Origin: Triops longicaudatus
Lineage: Eukaryota > Arthropoda > Branchiopoda > Notostraca > Triopsidae
Length of the DNA stretch: 64,000 nt
Reading direction: 5' to 3'
NCBI GenBank assembly: GCA_022885665.1
Contig: JAGQDJ010000633.1
Span: forward strand, 310,001-374,000
Shown: positions 33,141 through 47,200 of the stretch, piece by piece
How positions within the stretch are numbered: the first letter of the stretch is position 1
Layout of the letters: each line of letters starts with the position of its first letter
The notes under the pieces: model-generated
What the model saw: the letters and a program-made list of their open reading frames with translations, nothing else
The model's database searches: none
Told to the model about the DNA's origin: nothing
Program-made: the position numbers and the translations under genes

Positions 33141-36100
33141 ATGGCAAGCAAAATGTTGGACGAAACTTTAGCCGAAATTAGTGAAAAGTTTAGTTCAGCA
33201 ACAGCCAAACCCCAAGTATTTCTGAGGTAATATACGTTAAAATAAGCTATTCGAATCTTGTGTACATAAATTAAACAGTTTCGCAGAAAAACGTAATTTT
33301 TATTGGAATTTTAAGGGCTTAGTGTCACCGCGAGTAAATTGTTTTTGTGATTTGAATGCTTTAGGTATTATAGCGAAGCAGTAAAAAATGGCTAATTATT
33401 TTAATCGTTTGTTTCAGAGTTGAAGATGATCTCATCAGTAAGCTCAGACTGTTAATCAAAGACGTTTATGACACGGGGAAGCGCAATGAACCTCCGGTAA
33501 CCCCCAGTAATTCAAATTCTATTGCGAAAACACTAGCCCTTCCAGAATTGATAGTCGACGGCTTTGACGATGAACAAATATGGCAAGAATTAGAACTTCA
33601 AAACCAAACTTTTTACGAGCATTCAGTCAAGGCAATTTCACGCTTGGCCAGCAAGAAGGACAGCTTAACCTTTGTCAAAAAAATAGAAGATAAGAAAACA
33701 GGTCAAACTCTGAAGAACGGAGTCGTGCAAAATTCGGAGGTAGACGAAGAAGAAGAAGAAGATGACGATTCCATTGTGAGCGACTTGGGTATGTGATAAA
33801 CCTTAATAATAGGAAGATTTTGTCGTTTTTTTCGAATATTTTTCCCCCTCGCCTTCTTTCACATTTCTGGTTTTCAGACTTGGGAACCGACCTAGACGGC
33901 AGCGATGAAAGTGGCTCTGAAGACGGACTCGCGTTTGGAGAGGCAGAAGTCGGAGACGAAGATTATGACGATGATTTACCAAGTCCAGATGAAGGAATTG
34001 ATGATGAAAATCCTGAAGAGGACGACGACGAAGAAGAGGAGGGTCTGTTTAATATGGAAAGCAAAAAAGATCCGAGCGGCGCCGTTAAATCCAGCAAGCC
34101 CTCCATTGTTGACGACGAGTTTTTCAGGTTGGGTGATTTGGAGCAATTTTTGAATCAAGAAGACAGGCGAGAAGACAAACGTCGCGATGGAAAGGAAGAC
34201 GACGAAAATGACGAAGAACAAGTGGATCACTTTGAAGGTTTCGAATCGGAAGAGGACGAGAACGATGTATGCTTTTTCGCAATTCTACCTTTTGTCTATT
34301 TTCAGCTGCATTTTACTATTTTAAATTATTCTCAATATATTTTACTCGCACAGGAAGGAGTAGATGCAATGTACGCCGACTTTTTTGACGTTCCTGAGCA
34401 CCGAAAAGGCCAAAAAAGGAAAGAGACGCGCGTTGTCGATGAACCCAATGACCTTCAGTCCAGCAGTAAAAAAGTCAAATTTTCTTTGGATACCGGTTCC
34501 GACTCTCAGCAGCAGTCTACCGAAGCCAAATCAGCTTTTGAAGAGCGTCAGGAGCGTCTTGCCAGTCAGATAACGCGTCTAGAGAATGAAGCGCTTTCCA
34601 GCAAACCGTGGCAGTTGACGGGTGAAATTGCTGCCGAGGCTCGACCCGAAAACGCCTTGCTGGAAGAAGACCTACAGTTCGATCACACCACTCGCGCGGC
34701 ACCTTTAGTAACCGAAGAAACGACGAAAACCTTGGAAGATATTATTCGTCAACGGATCAAAGACTCGGCCTGGGATGACGTGGAACGCAAGATCAAACCT
34801 GTCAACGCCCCTGCCGAATACAAGAAACAGCTCGTGTTGGACTCCGACAAGCCCAAACAAGGCCTAGCTGAGCTTTATGAAGAAGAGTACCAGAAATTGC
34901 AGGCCAAACAAGCCGGCAATGTCACTGAAGGCGAGATCAGTACCAAAGAGCACGAAGAAATTAAAAAGCTAACACGTGAAGTCTTTGCGCAGCTCGACGC
35001 TTTAGCCAACTTCCACTATACGCCCAAAATGGTAAATACTTCGAAGTACTTCTTTTAACTATCTGTTACTATGTTTATGATAATCTATTATTATTATTAT
35101 TTTTATTACTTGCAAAGGTTCGTGCCTCAGTTCAGTTTTAATTTTTAACTGAATTTTGAGATTTGTGACACCTTAAAATTTAGCGGAACTATCTGTAGTT
35201 GAACATATGCGGTGAAAAGTGTTACAGTACGTCGTTTTTTCTTTTTGGCGCAGATGCGAATTCACCCACTTTTCTGCTTTGGGTTATGGCGTTTCTGAGT
35301 CATTGAAAATGTGTGACATTGTGTTTACTGTTACTTTACACTATTTCTTAATTTAACTGCCTACTTTTAAATCAAACACAAACGCCAGATGTTAAGGAAA
35401 CTTGTTATAATAACTTTTGGATGTACCATTCGAATGTATTCTTTTTTTTAAAAAAAAAAAATTCATCCCCCAATGAAGGAAAAGCATGTCCAGGCTAATA
35501 TATACCGAAGTCGCAGGTTGATTAAGCGAAATTTACATTTGTAGGGCAAGTGCTCGTGAGCATACCTCGTAACTTTCCATTTCAGTTGTGTGTCAGTGTG
35601 TAAGATACTAACTTTTTTACGTTTGTTTTTACAGCCCAGCGCTGAAGTGCGAATCGTGAGCAATTTACCTTCCCTCAGCAAAGAAGAAGCTGTACCGTTG
35701 GCAGTAAGCGACGCCCAAACCTTAGCCCCGGAGGAAGTCGCAAGTACGTTTGGTTTTCTTTTCCTAATTTTTCCCCTTGTTTATCCAAAGCAATAGAAAT
35801 AAAAAAATACAAACGACAAAAGCACAGTAAAGCTAATTTGCATGCCTTGGAATTTGGCGTTCCTTTCTAGCACGACCGCGTGGTGACGTCAAGAGCAAGA
35901 GCGAGCGAACCGTCACCGATATGAAACGAGAACGCAGGTTGAAAAAGAACTTCCAGAGCGCGAAATTCGCAGCAGCTGCCCAGAAGTCGAATACTGATCC
36001 AAACCAAGCCCTCCGGCAGTTAGAGCACGCCCAAAAAACTGGAAAAGTCACCAAGGTACCCTAACTGACTCCATTAATGTTATACATTGCGATTTTAACG

Positions 36101-36296
36101 ACCTTGTGATTCGCCATTGCAGATGACCGAGGTCCAGAACGGGTCTCAAAAGCCCCTACGATCGTCAACCGCCTTTTTCGCACAACTCCAGGACCAGGTG
36201 TCCCAAGCAGTGAAAGGGGGAGGGGCTAAACAAGCCACCTCCAAGACGAAGAAAAAGGAACAGAAAAACTTGAACAGTGTTCGTCTCAAACTTTAA
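33141..36296 (+). CDS. MPHOSPH10: U3 snoRNP protein MPP10
   Basis: Component of the U3 small nucleolar RNP / SSU processome, where MPP10 with IMP3 and IMP4 supports cleavage of pre-18S rRNA in the nucleolus. Exons: 33141-33226, 33418-33788, 33878-34266, 34354-35031, 35635-35743, 35871-36055, 36123-36296; 663 residues, close to the human length. Diagnostic stretches are VDGFDDEQIWQELELQN near the N-terminus, several acidic Glu/Asp runs, DEFFRLGDLEQFL, DAMYADFFD, YTPKMPSAEVRIVSNLP with LAPEEV, and the basic C-terminus ending LNSVRLKL. The start ATG at 33141 (context AAGC ATG GCA) opens the first exon in phase with the rest. The 87-nt intron at 34267-34353 is stop-free and a multiple of three. 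Confidence 0.96.
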
Positions 36297-38285
36297 AACT
36301 TTTTTCCGCTCTATGTAAGTTTATGCAACAAGAAGAAAAAATTGACAGACTTGACAACAATCTCATCTTCAGGAATTCAGACGAAAAAAGTATATGTGGA
36401 GCAAGGTAGTGATGGTTTGAAGAAAGCCCTGAAAGTTTTCGTGTTTTTTTTTATTATTATGGGAATTCACGTGTTTTACCCGGTTGTGCGTTGGAAGGCC
36501 TTATTAACTCCTTTTGGTTCGAACTTGTGTACTTCAGTGGCTTATGCTGGGGAAATTCCGCATCATAAGCCAGCTAAGGTTGACGGCAGCCGTGAGCAGT
36601 TTGTCCTTGGCTTCTTTGTGTCTGTACTCCAGCTTAGAGAGCATTTTGGCCTTTGATTATCAAGCGATGAAATCTGCGTCGTTGCTTAACCAGCGGGTAG
36701 GCAGGGCTTGAGAAGGTGCTGCTGCACATAGCTACCTGTATCTCTTTACTCCAAAACTGATCGGGTGAAATATGGCCCATAAAGTTTACTTGGCAGCCAA
36801 AATGAGTTATTTTCCAGAAAGGAAGACCCGGGATGGCCAGCTTACGTGACAGGCAGGGGCGGCTAATCAAGGTTGTGGTAGGAAAATCCCGTTGGAATCC
36901 TTTTGGCGGATGCAGGGTTTTGCCGTATGAGACGCTCAAGACACCTTGCTTAGAGATGGAGAATTTCCAGATGGGGAAGACCGATTCTGCCAACTGTTTG
37001 CCAGATTCCATCTATGCCGATGGGAAGTGCGAGAGAATTCAAGATTTGGACACACGTTGGAAGACGTGTTTTGTCAAATAGGCCAGAGACCGATGGACTA
37101 AGGGACTTCGGTGAAATTTTTTGAACGTCCTAGGATTTCTTGTGTGTTTGAAAAATCAAAACGTAACAAGTGAATATGTCTAATGCGTGTAGATGCTCAT
37201 CTAGGCTATGGTCAAGGATTAACGGGGGAAGTATGGTATGAAATCTGACTCAGGGGGACGAAATAAAGAGAGGGGACCGGGGGAGACCCCGAAAATTTTC
37301 GAAAAGGGAGCACGTCCTTGTCCTGAGCTTGGACCAGCACAAGAACGCAACTGCTGAGGTTGTGTAAAGCAAGAGTTGGACAGGGTTGGCATGAGAGGGA
37401 GATCTGGATTTTGAGAAAGAACAAAAAGTTGTCCTATTGCTTGCGGTTTCCAACTTTGTGATTGACTTATCGGGAGTATAACGGGCGTGACTACTGTAGG
37501 GAAGGTGAGAACAGACAATTCCTAGCACCGGGACGGACTGAAAACTTGACCCAATTTCTACTTCGGCGATAGTGTGGGTTGACGCTCAAGCACGCTAGAA
37601 TGGAACTAAGGCTTTGGAAATAACGAAGGGGAAACTTTCACTGCAATGCAAATGGATAGCTCCTGGCTGGAGCAACGACGATCGCCTTTACGGTAACTGG
37701 TCCTAATTTCCAACAGAGAAAGAAGGCTATTTTGTGACGGACTAAAAAAAAGTAACTTGGAAACTCAAACCTTGGAATACAATTTTTGTGCAGGAGAGAG
37801 AAACGTTAATAACACTAGTGCATCACGTAAACCAAGGTTACGGTAAATTTTCAAATCTGTTAAATTAAGCGTTCTACACTGTCTAAAAATTACGCTTCAA
37901 AAGGTAATTACTGTGATAATAAGAAACTTATATTTCATTTACTCTCGTACGGGTCTTATTTTTAGGATAAAGAAATTTGCATTGTTTTGGTATTGGTGAC
38001 AAAGAAACCCGTTAGCGGGAAAGAACCTCTGTATCGATTCCTGCAATATTGATACATATCCCCCATTTAAGTGCAAATTAGATGATATTTAACTTTTTAT
38101 CATCAATTTCAGTGTATCATTGGACAAAAATGTGCAAAATGCAAATTTTGAACCCATAAAAGTGAATTTTCTCAGTGGTGATCTTAGATATTAACTTCAG
38201 TAGCCAAGTGAACGATACCGATACTAGTGCTTAGTATCGATCCAAACTGCCAGCTGCAGGTAGAGCTACTTGGAATGCATCAGTC
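36297..38285. other. Intergenic region between MPP10 and ELL
   Basis: Holds the MPP10 3' UTR and the ELL upstream region. No coding similarity in the short ORFs. Two TATCGAT motifs (38032-38038 and 38235-38241), the second about 45 bp upstream of the ELL start codon, resemble DREF-type elements and mark the probable ELL promoter. Confidence 0.5.
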
Positions 38286-41200
38286 ATGGCGGTGTTGGTG
38301 GAAGGTGCACAATACGGATTGTCTTCGCCCTCACTTTCTTCTTCTTCCAAGTCATTAGTTTTTGTGAAATTAACAGATTCTGCCCTACGTTCCATAGAAG
38401 AGTTTCTGCGATTACAGGTAAAGCCCATACTTGTAGTGATTTTTATTAATGTTACCTAGTTTGGACGTGAGTGTTGAAAAATTGAGGTCGACAGACACCG
38501 TGCCTATGTATGTTGTTGAGTAAAAAGAAGCAGGGGGGGGGGGTGAGACGAGACTTTGAGCAAGTAAAAACCAGACGCCATGATCGTTGTCACAGATAGA
38601 AAAATATCCGCTAGTTTTCTTTTTTAGCAAAAGACCCCGTTTTTGGCGTCTGTAACTAACAAACATGGTTGGATTTTTTTTTCTTGTTCTGGTGTGGCCG
38701 TTCCTGCGAAATTGGTGGTGGGGCCATATTTAGCTTCTGTACCCTTCTTACGTTGTGACTTGCGTTGACTCTCGCTTGGCGAACGTTTCGAGAGCTCTCC
38801 TCTATTTCTAAATGTCCTTTTAAGGACCCGATTTCCAGGAATTGTGGCTTCGGATTTTGCGATTCGTGGTTTCGCTCTGGTTGGGTCATACAGATCCATC
38901 TACGTGCTAATTCCCCCAAAGTGTGTGATTTTAGAATAGAAGAGACTGTTCTTCTCCAAGTAAATGCTGTTCAAGTCCTAAAATGCCATCATAGGTCCTA
39001 TTTACAGTGAATGAAAAACTTTCCAAGACCGTGTCTCTGTGAGTGTGTGTGACCTGGCCTTATCTTTCACTGGCTCGAGCTGCTGGGCTTCCTTCTCCTT
39101 TGGCTCGGGTCTGGGTTTCCAGCCATTCGTCCCGGTTTTTCCAGGCTTGTACGGCCCCCCTCTCTTTCTCTTTTATTTTCAGTACCATTTCCCTTCAAGT
39201 CGTTTCGATTTCGGGCTTGCTAACTCTCTCGCAGTTCACGAGTACGTCTGGTAAACTTGCCACCCCCTGCGGCCGAGCCTAATTTCTGTACGAATTTTCT
39301 TTCATTAAGGATTTTTCGTTGAAATTTACCTTGCGAGACTGGACACTTTTAAAAAAATCGATATTATTGGTTAGAACAATGAAAAAGAGTGCAATGGCCT
39401 GTGTTCCCGTTTTCGACACTTTGGTCTTGTGCAGGATGTAATAATGGGTCAAATAAAAGGGGTTTCTTGTCTCTCAGTATAGCCCGATCATTTTGTCAGA
39501 GCTCTGGTGCTGCTAATTTGGTTTGAAGTTCACCTAGATTTGCCCAACGAAAACTTATAGAGACATGAGAACCATCTGTTGCCATCTCTGTGACGTCACA
39601 GTACCTATAACGTCAGATAAAAAAGCTACTCTTATCTTGGACCGCTCCAAGTGTTTCTGGAATCAAAAGCAACAGGCCAAGGGACACCAACATATTCAAA
39701 TGGGTAGAAAGGCTTGTTTTTTCGTGATTTTTTTGTTGTCCTCGGGAATAAGTAGGAAACCGTCTGTTTTTGAATTGGGGATTCGTCCCCAAAGCTTTAC
39801 AACACTTGTTTATGAGCGTGGACCTGTGGAGGTCGGGTTTTTGGCCTACGTGAGGGGTCGCATTTCATCTTTGATAAGCTCCCGAACGACTTTTGGAAAA
39901 GTTTTCACTAGCGATTCACTTAGTCGTGACTTGCTTTATGGAACTTCTTCATATGTAATGAGGAATCAGCGAGACTGAAATGAATTTTTCTGGTTGTATT
40001 TTCTAGTTGCACTAAAGCATTACAGACAGGAGACGAGGTTACAATTTGGCTTGGTTCATATGGAGTGTACAAATTGAGAAGGACAGGAGGGTATTGTGCT
40101 TGCATGGGCTTGACAAAGTATTTAGTACCTTGTCTGAACTTAATACTTTAGTCGTGGGGATCTGTGACGTCAGAAGCTGTTCGTCTTAAAGGCACTACCA
40201 CGTGACCGACACCTGGTTGCCTTGAAGCAATCGACGTTCTCATATGCCTTCATTTTACCACGGCTCATTTATCTCTCGAGAAGTCATGAGAATTATTTTT
40301 GTACTCGGGGGACACTTATTTAAACCATAGGGTTATTTTATCGGGGTTATTTTTAGAGGAGCTTGGAGATTTAAAAGCCAGTGGAAGATGTAACAGTTGC
40401 TGGGTGAGGATAGGTAATGGAGCCAGGAAGTGTTAATGGAAAGAATTGGTCGTGTCACCTGTTGCATCACATTGGTTTTGTCAGACGGTCGCTTGCACGG
40501 AAAGTCGGCGCCGTTATGCGGCACGGAATGCGGCCAATTTCTTCCGCATCACAGGATTTTAGCATACAACCGAAAGGAATAAGACAGCATTGTTGAGGGA
40601 GGGGGCGGGCCCAGATTGCAAACTTGGAGTTAATAGTCCAGCGGTGATAATTACGATGGCATAGAGTGCAAAAACACCGTTTAAGGTCGCTTTTTCGGGA
40701 GTTTGTTTGATGTTACACAACTTGGGCTCTTTTGACGTCATCCAGCATGTGTAGCTTTTCGGAGAAGGAAGGCAAACGGAAACATTGACGACTTAGTGGC
40801 TAATTAAATCCAGTTTGCCGTGAAGTCATACTGTTAAGATGTAAACATATTTAGTGGGCCATTGTTGCGTGCGTGCGTGCTTGAGAATGAAGAGTTTTTG
40901 CTACTTGACGAGGGACTTGTCGCTCGGGCCATTTGCAATGGGTCTTTCATGACAGCGACTGAATATTGGTGGATTTGAGAGGTTATTGTGTGTTCCGGGA
41001 AATCCATGTGGATCAAATAGGGCTAGTTGTTCCTAATTGGATGGCAATATCGCCCTTGCTAGAAACTTTGTTTCATCCAATAAGGTGACGGAAGTTTCTC
41101 CGGTTTTGTAGGCACTTCCAAGTAGAAAACTAAAATTCCGAGCAGAAAAGTAATCTATTTAAACGTGGTGGGAAAGCAGGAATTCTGTTGGGTAAAATTT

Positions 41201-44200
41201 TAACTGGGGAACTTCATAATTTAAATTTACTTTTGATTTTGTTTTCCAGAGTTTTAAAAAAATTTCCAGAAATTATCAACAAGTTGGGTTCATACATTAT
41301 CAGTACTACTCCGGTTTTCAGCCTGTTTCTTTGAAAGTTTATCTCAATTTCTTCATCTTTCTTCACTAGTACAATATCGCCCAAAATATTTTCGTATTTT
41401 CCTAATATTAATGCAAGTTTATTATGTAAAATGTATTTCCATTGTATTATTTGCGTTCACTATGTCACGGGCCATTCTTGCTAAATAATGTACGTAGCAC
41501 GATGTGTCATGTAGTGATATATATCTCACTTTCTTCGAATTCCAGTATCATGTGATTTTCGCTGGATCATATTTCACGAGAAATCACAAATGACGAGTGT
41601 TCTGTCAAATCAAGATGAAAAATTGATTGCAGTCAACTGTAATACGAGGACAAAACGATCGAATCTTTAGGCTAATAGTTCTTGTGGATTCAAGTCTGTG
41701 CATGTCTATATGTGTGAAAGAGCGTAGCTTATTTGAGTGCATAGGGCACCTATGCGTGGCTCGGCTAAATTACGGTTGTTAATATCGTTTTTCATCTGTT
41801 GCAGGCCAAGAATGGGACCGCCAGCGGTTCACCCACCATTCAGTTCCACGGGAATGACGGGGTAAGTGCGGGGTTAATCTATTAACGTGCTCTCGACTCG
41901 GGGGTGTAGTGTCTTCAGGAATATTTTCCCTTTTTGGGGATGAGAGGACGATTGAGTGGGAGAAGAACGTCATCACCGCAAGATCGATATAAGTTGCCGT
42001 CGTCTGGAAATAAACTGGCGTTGGGGTTGTTTTTGGTAACAGAGCGGGGGTGGGTAATTTGCTGTATGCCGGCAACCCATGGCTCACATATGACGTCACG
42101 GACACCTTTTTCCTTCGACGAAAGCCCTCCAGGGGTTTTGCCCGGATTTGGCGTCAAACCTTATGTCGTTTTGTCAATCTTTCCGGGGAACATGGGTCCG
42201 GGGTTGCTTCTCAAAAGGCTTAGTTTCGGGTTTTTCAAAGTATTTTAGTTCCTCGTAAAACGGTTTTTGTATACAATGGAAAGAAAGGGGTGCTGGTTTT
42301 AATTTTTGTCCTAGGCTAGCGAAAAGGGCTTGGGTTAAAGTAAGATCAGACAGCACAGAAAAAGTCCAGTTATCTAGGCAAATAAGCACATCAGAGAAAC
42401 GTTAAGAGAGGTCACGTCCTTGACCCTTTGCAGTTAGCCAGACTTGAGCATGACCCTTGGGGTATTGTAAGGGGAGCCATGGAAAGGGGGGAGGAGTCTG
42501 GTGGACTTACGTGGATAAAGGGAAAGCCCCTAGTTTTGGACGTGGCGAGTTGGAGCCTGTCTATCGTGAGCCGTATCAAGAACCTAGCCAATCACCGGGC
42601 CGTTACGACTTTGTGACGTCTGTTTTGGCCGCATCGGCTGTTTTGACTTGGCTTGAGAAGCTGAAGCAAAAGGAAACGACCACGAGAACTGGGAGCTGAG
42701 CGCCGTTAGCGATTACTTGGCCAACGGGGGGCGACAATTTTTAATGTTTCGCATGCGAAAGAGAAGTAGGACTCCTGGCTGGTTCCAAATAGTCCAGGGA
42801 AGCGCGTTGTTTCTCGGATCATGCTACTCAACCTTGTGGCAAATGCAGGTGAGCTAAAAATAGGAGATTGGTCGTCGGACTGGACAAGGGTCCGTAACTG
42901 GGACAGAATAGATGCCCGTTTTTCGCAAAGGATGTTGAAAACCGAAAAGGGTGCTGGAAGAGCGTACAAAAGGATGAGTACTTGCCGAAGGTGACGGCGA
43001 TGAGGAAGGTCGAGATTAGGCAGGAGAAATAAAGTTGGACGAGCGGTGGTAATGGTTAGCCTTCCAAGTGTAGGTCGTTGACCTAACAGAGAACAAACAA
43101 GTTCTCGTGCAATAGGATCGGAGAAATAAGCGAAAAATTCGGCCCGCGTTCGGTTTTGTGTAGTGGCATCCAAGGTTGCAAATCGTAATAACTAGGTTGG
43201 TTGTGTTACAGCTCTAGCTTTCTCTTTCAGTCAATTTTGAAGAAGCTAAAGAAGGCGAGACGCCCGACTTTCCCTTGAGAGTGCGAGAAATGTAGGGAAG
43301 CTTTTTTCAGAGTGAGAGAAAGGAGAAAGATACATCACAATGGGGAAAAAGAGATGCTGGACTTTGTGTCACGTTGATGCGGGATTTTTGCACGGAAATG
43401 TGCGGTTAAGCGTTGACCAAGGTTACTGCGCCGTTTCTTGCACTGTCGTAGTCGGGCAGCGTGGATAGGAAACGGATTGACTTCCCAGAGTTTCCTCTTC
43501 TGTCTTGATTATTTACGGCCAGAAGTAAAGAATCAAATGTACATCCCCCGAAACCTGAGGTGTACTTAACTGTGATAACCATTCCAAGGAGCAGTGAACG
43601 GAACCTGCAGGACAGAAATGGTAAACAACGTACCGTTGACAAGGGTTTCGCGTAGAGTCGTGAAAAATGTGTAGATAAAGCCCTTGCAAAAGACCAAAGG
43701 GGCTTGTTATTACTTCGGACACCGTTTCTGTGAATTATTTGCCACGAGAAAGCTAGTATTTAGCAGATCTTCAATACATAAGGCTACGATGGACTAAACT
43801 TTTGTATACGGGACATGTGTTAAACGGTTCAGGTAATTTCGCTAAACCTGACTGAACATATGCGTTCTAATAAAACTTTTGGTATTATTTTAAATTATTA
43901 ATTTAAATTTTTAAAGTTTCGAACAGGAATAAAATGCACATACTGTTAAGATTCAATAAACTTTTTTTTTTTTAAAAAAAAAACTCAGCAGACTATTGCA
44001 GTAAAGACTTTCTTGAAGTGTCTAAATAAAATGGTTTCTAAACCTATCGATTTTTTAGCTAGATTTCACCGAGATTTTTTTAACTCTTAGTTTTTTCATG
44101 TCAATCGATTAGTAGTAGAACGATTGTGCGATACTAGTATTTATGCTACAAATAAGGCGCAAAAGCCTCCACAAAACATTTTAACAAGGACAAAAGAACA

Positions 44201-47200
44201 TTGTTTCGAAATTGTCATGGAGTTGACGAGTACTCGCTTTTAAATTGTTTTCGACATAAGATTTTATGGCAGAGTGGGTTATGAATTTTAGGCTGACAGT
44301 TTTTAGACTGGTCCACTGCGATAGGCGCAATCCAATGCGGGTAGTCAATAAAAATCCCGAACTGATCTATAGGCCCCCTTCCCCTTTTCATTTCAAAATT
44401 CATTTTATATAGTTCCAGCAAATCTTTGAATCCAAGTTTTGAAATCTATAAAATGGCTTTGATTTGAATTGAAATGGCTTTACATTTACAATGTGAATTT
44501 GACTCATTTGGTACACATTTAGTCAGTTATTTCTTTTTCACAATATAACTTACCAGTTTATGAGATTCAGAATTTACTTTTTTGTTCGCATTATATGGAA
44601 AAAGTTTGTGTGTAAATCATTTACACATAGTTATGTGATTAATTCAACATGTAATTCCCCATAGAACTGTTCGAGTCATCTTAACGGTCGGTCCCTTATG
44701 TGATCAGATACAACAGCATCTGGAAGGTAGCTAGGCTTTTTCCACGTATTTGTTCCTCCGTTCAAAGACTGTTGGAAGGGTTCCTGGCAGTAGTAATTGC
44801 CTTTTACGCTCAACAAATGGTCCTTTCAGTCAGTTGCATCAATTTCGCTTGCAACCTGTCCGTCGATTGTAATTTACGTTGTATTCTTTAGCGGGTCATT
44901 GATCGTCGTGAAAAATCAGCCACAGCTTGGCTGGCAAGTTTCTAGTGCATGCCTGTAGCTGGAAATTTTTAATTAGCCAACTGTTGTGAGTTGTACCCAA
45001 GACGACCAGCATTCATTATTAGCCTCCGATCCGCTTGTCGCGACGTGTGGTATTGTATGTTGCCGTTTCCAGTGTGTTGAAACGTGGAAAAGGCGGTGTA
45101 AGGACACCTTGAAAATAAGTGGCCTTTTGTTTGTGATTTGGCCTCTCATTTTTTCGCAAGCCCGAAAATCTTGATGGGGTGCTTTCAACGGGGTGAAATG
45201 AGTCAATCCCCCAAGGTCACCTAGTACTTCTGAGATAATTCTTCCCAAACTCGCTCTTGGCCAAGACCCTTCCAAAGGGAAACCTCTAAACCGAGCTAAC
45301 GAAAACTGGCCCAGGAAAAGTAGGTAGGCAAAACCGAACCTAAACCAAAATGCCATCATAGGATAAAATGAAATAGGACATGGAGCTAGTTAAAAACGTA
45401 TGGTAACCACAGCATGCGTTTGGTGAGCAAGTCTTGCAACAAAGAAGGTCAACACTCGTGGGTTTCCGATGCCGTTTCCCCATCAGTTTTAGGGAGCAAG
45501 GTTGTCAGATAGGTTTTAGAGGTCTTTTGCGTTCTTTTCTCTTAACCGCTCATATGTAGCCACCAGAGGCTTAAGATATATTTACATATTCTTCCGAATG
45601 ACGCCTCCGTACGAATGCAGGGCATGGAAGCCAAACAACTCCACCTGTGCTTCAAGGCTATCTTTTTTTTTTTTCGTGAATGTCTTAGCCACCTTTGGGG
45701 ATCGGTGAAGTGTTTTTTTCTGCATTGCTTGTCACTTGTAATGTGGCTAGTACACAACATGCCATCGACTCGCCATAAAAAGTCGGAACAGTTTATTACA
45801 TTGGCAGTCCACAAGAAGGGATGTACTTAGTAATGTTCAAGGTCGCCGCATAAAAAGCTGCTGCAGTGGTCGTTCAACAAATGTGCGAATTGAAGCTTTG
45901 GAAGGAAGCAAAATTGGTGACAGAATTTCCCTCCAGCACTGAATAGACTGGCCGAGATTATGTAAATAGTCGGGGTAATTTTGGAGGAAAGGAAACTTCG
46001 GTAGGCTGCGCAGTCGTGCGAATCGAAACCTTGTAATAATAAGCCGTAGGGTAGGTGTTTGAAACGCAGGATTTCTCAAATAATGCATTGTTTAGCTAGA
46101 AAAGGGAGGTCTAAAACGATTTGTCATGTAGAGGCATGTTGGGCAACCTGATAGGGCATGAAAAGTGCCCCTTCTAGCGGTCAGTTCGGTATTGCACAAA
46201 TCTGATAAGGGACATTTCTGTATTTTTAAGTGCTGCCTTTTTAATGCGCGAATCGAACAATTTATGAAAATAACCTAGTTTTTGCAGGGTTTTGTAAGAT
46301 TATTTGTGTCAAGTTTGGACGACGATGAAAGCACACGGGAAACGAGAGAAAGCTGTACAGGATCAGTAGGCACTAATTCAAGTATTCAGGATGTATTAGT
46401 TTTGTTGCGCTGTCGGTTGACCAAGAGAAACCGGAAGCAGCGTTTGGGCGTGGCTCTTTCTAAGCCTGGTCACCATGTAAACGTCCTTGTATTGGGCTGC
46501 AGTTATAGAGAAAATCCTTCGGGTCGCTTGCTCCATCGAAGGTGATCAACTCGACTCTTCGTCGTTCTTTCATTTGTTAGGGATCAAAAATGTATCGGAG
46601 AACTTTTAATCATGTTTTTAGCTTCAAAAAAGCGTGGCTTTTTGTGGTATGTCTCGGACTTTGTCGTTAGGAAACCGCATGTATGGACAAGCTAGGGTAG
46701 TAGCATTGTGTTCTTTTCCGTCGTGGGCACCTCATAAGGTTCGCCAGAGTTGGGTCTTTTCTATGCAAAGGCGGAAGCATCACGGTGGTCAGACTCCCCC
46801 AAACTCCACAACTGATTGAAAGGGGTCGTGTTGGAGGGGATGTCATAGTTCTACATTGTCCCTAAAGGAGTTGTCCCTTTTTCCTTTCACTTTTTGGTCA
46901 GCCATCCGAGGCTGCTCTAATGGGGAACGTAGCAAATATGAGCGCATGCGAGAGTGAGAGAGAGTTGGGAGTTTTACTCACAAAGTGCTCAAGAAATTTG
47001 CCTTGGAAGTTCTGGCATTGGGAGCACTTTTTGGGGTGCTTGGAAAGAACAAAAGGGAGAAACGGAAGATGCGAGAAAAAGAATTGGGTTCAGTTTAAAA
47101 GAAAGGAAGAACCGGTTAAAAGGAAGGGAAAGTGGTGGCGAGGATAGATTGATTAACCGCTTGTGACGTCACACTGGCTAGAGTTCGATGATAAAGGGGG

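Noticed and set aside
42706..43173. 155-codon minus-strand ORF in ELL intron 2
   Set aside because: No recognisable motif, no promoter or splice context, and intronic background contains several similar-length chance ORFs (44973-45359, 47391-47738, 39565-39978).
38980..45363. 16-bp identical stretch (AAAATGCCATCATAGG) at 38980 and 45348 in ELL introns
   Set aside because: One such repeat is expected by chance at this window size; no extension on either side.
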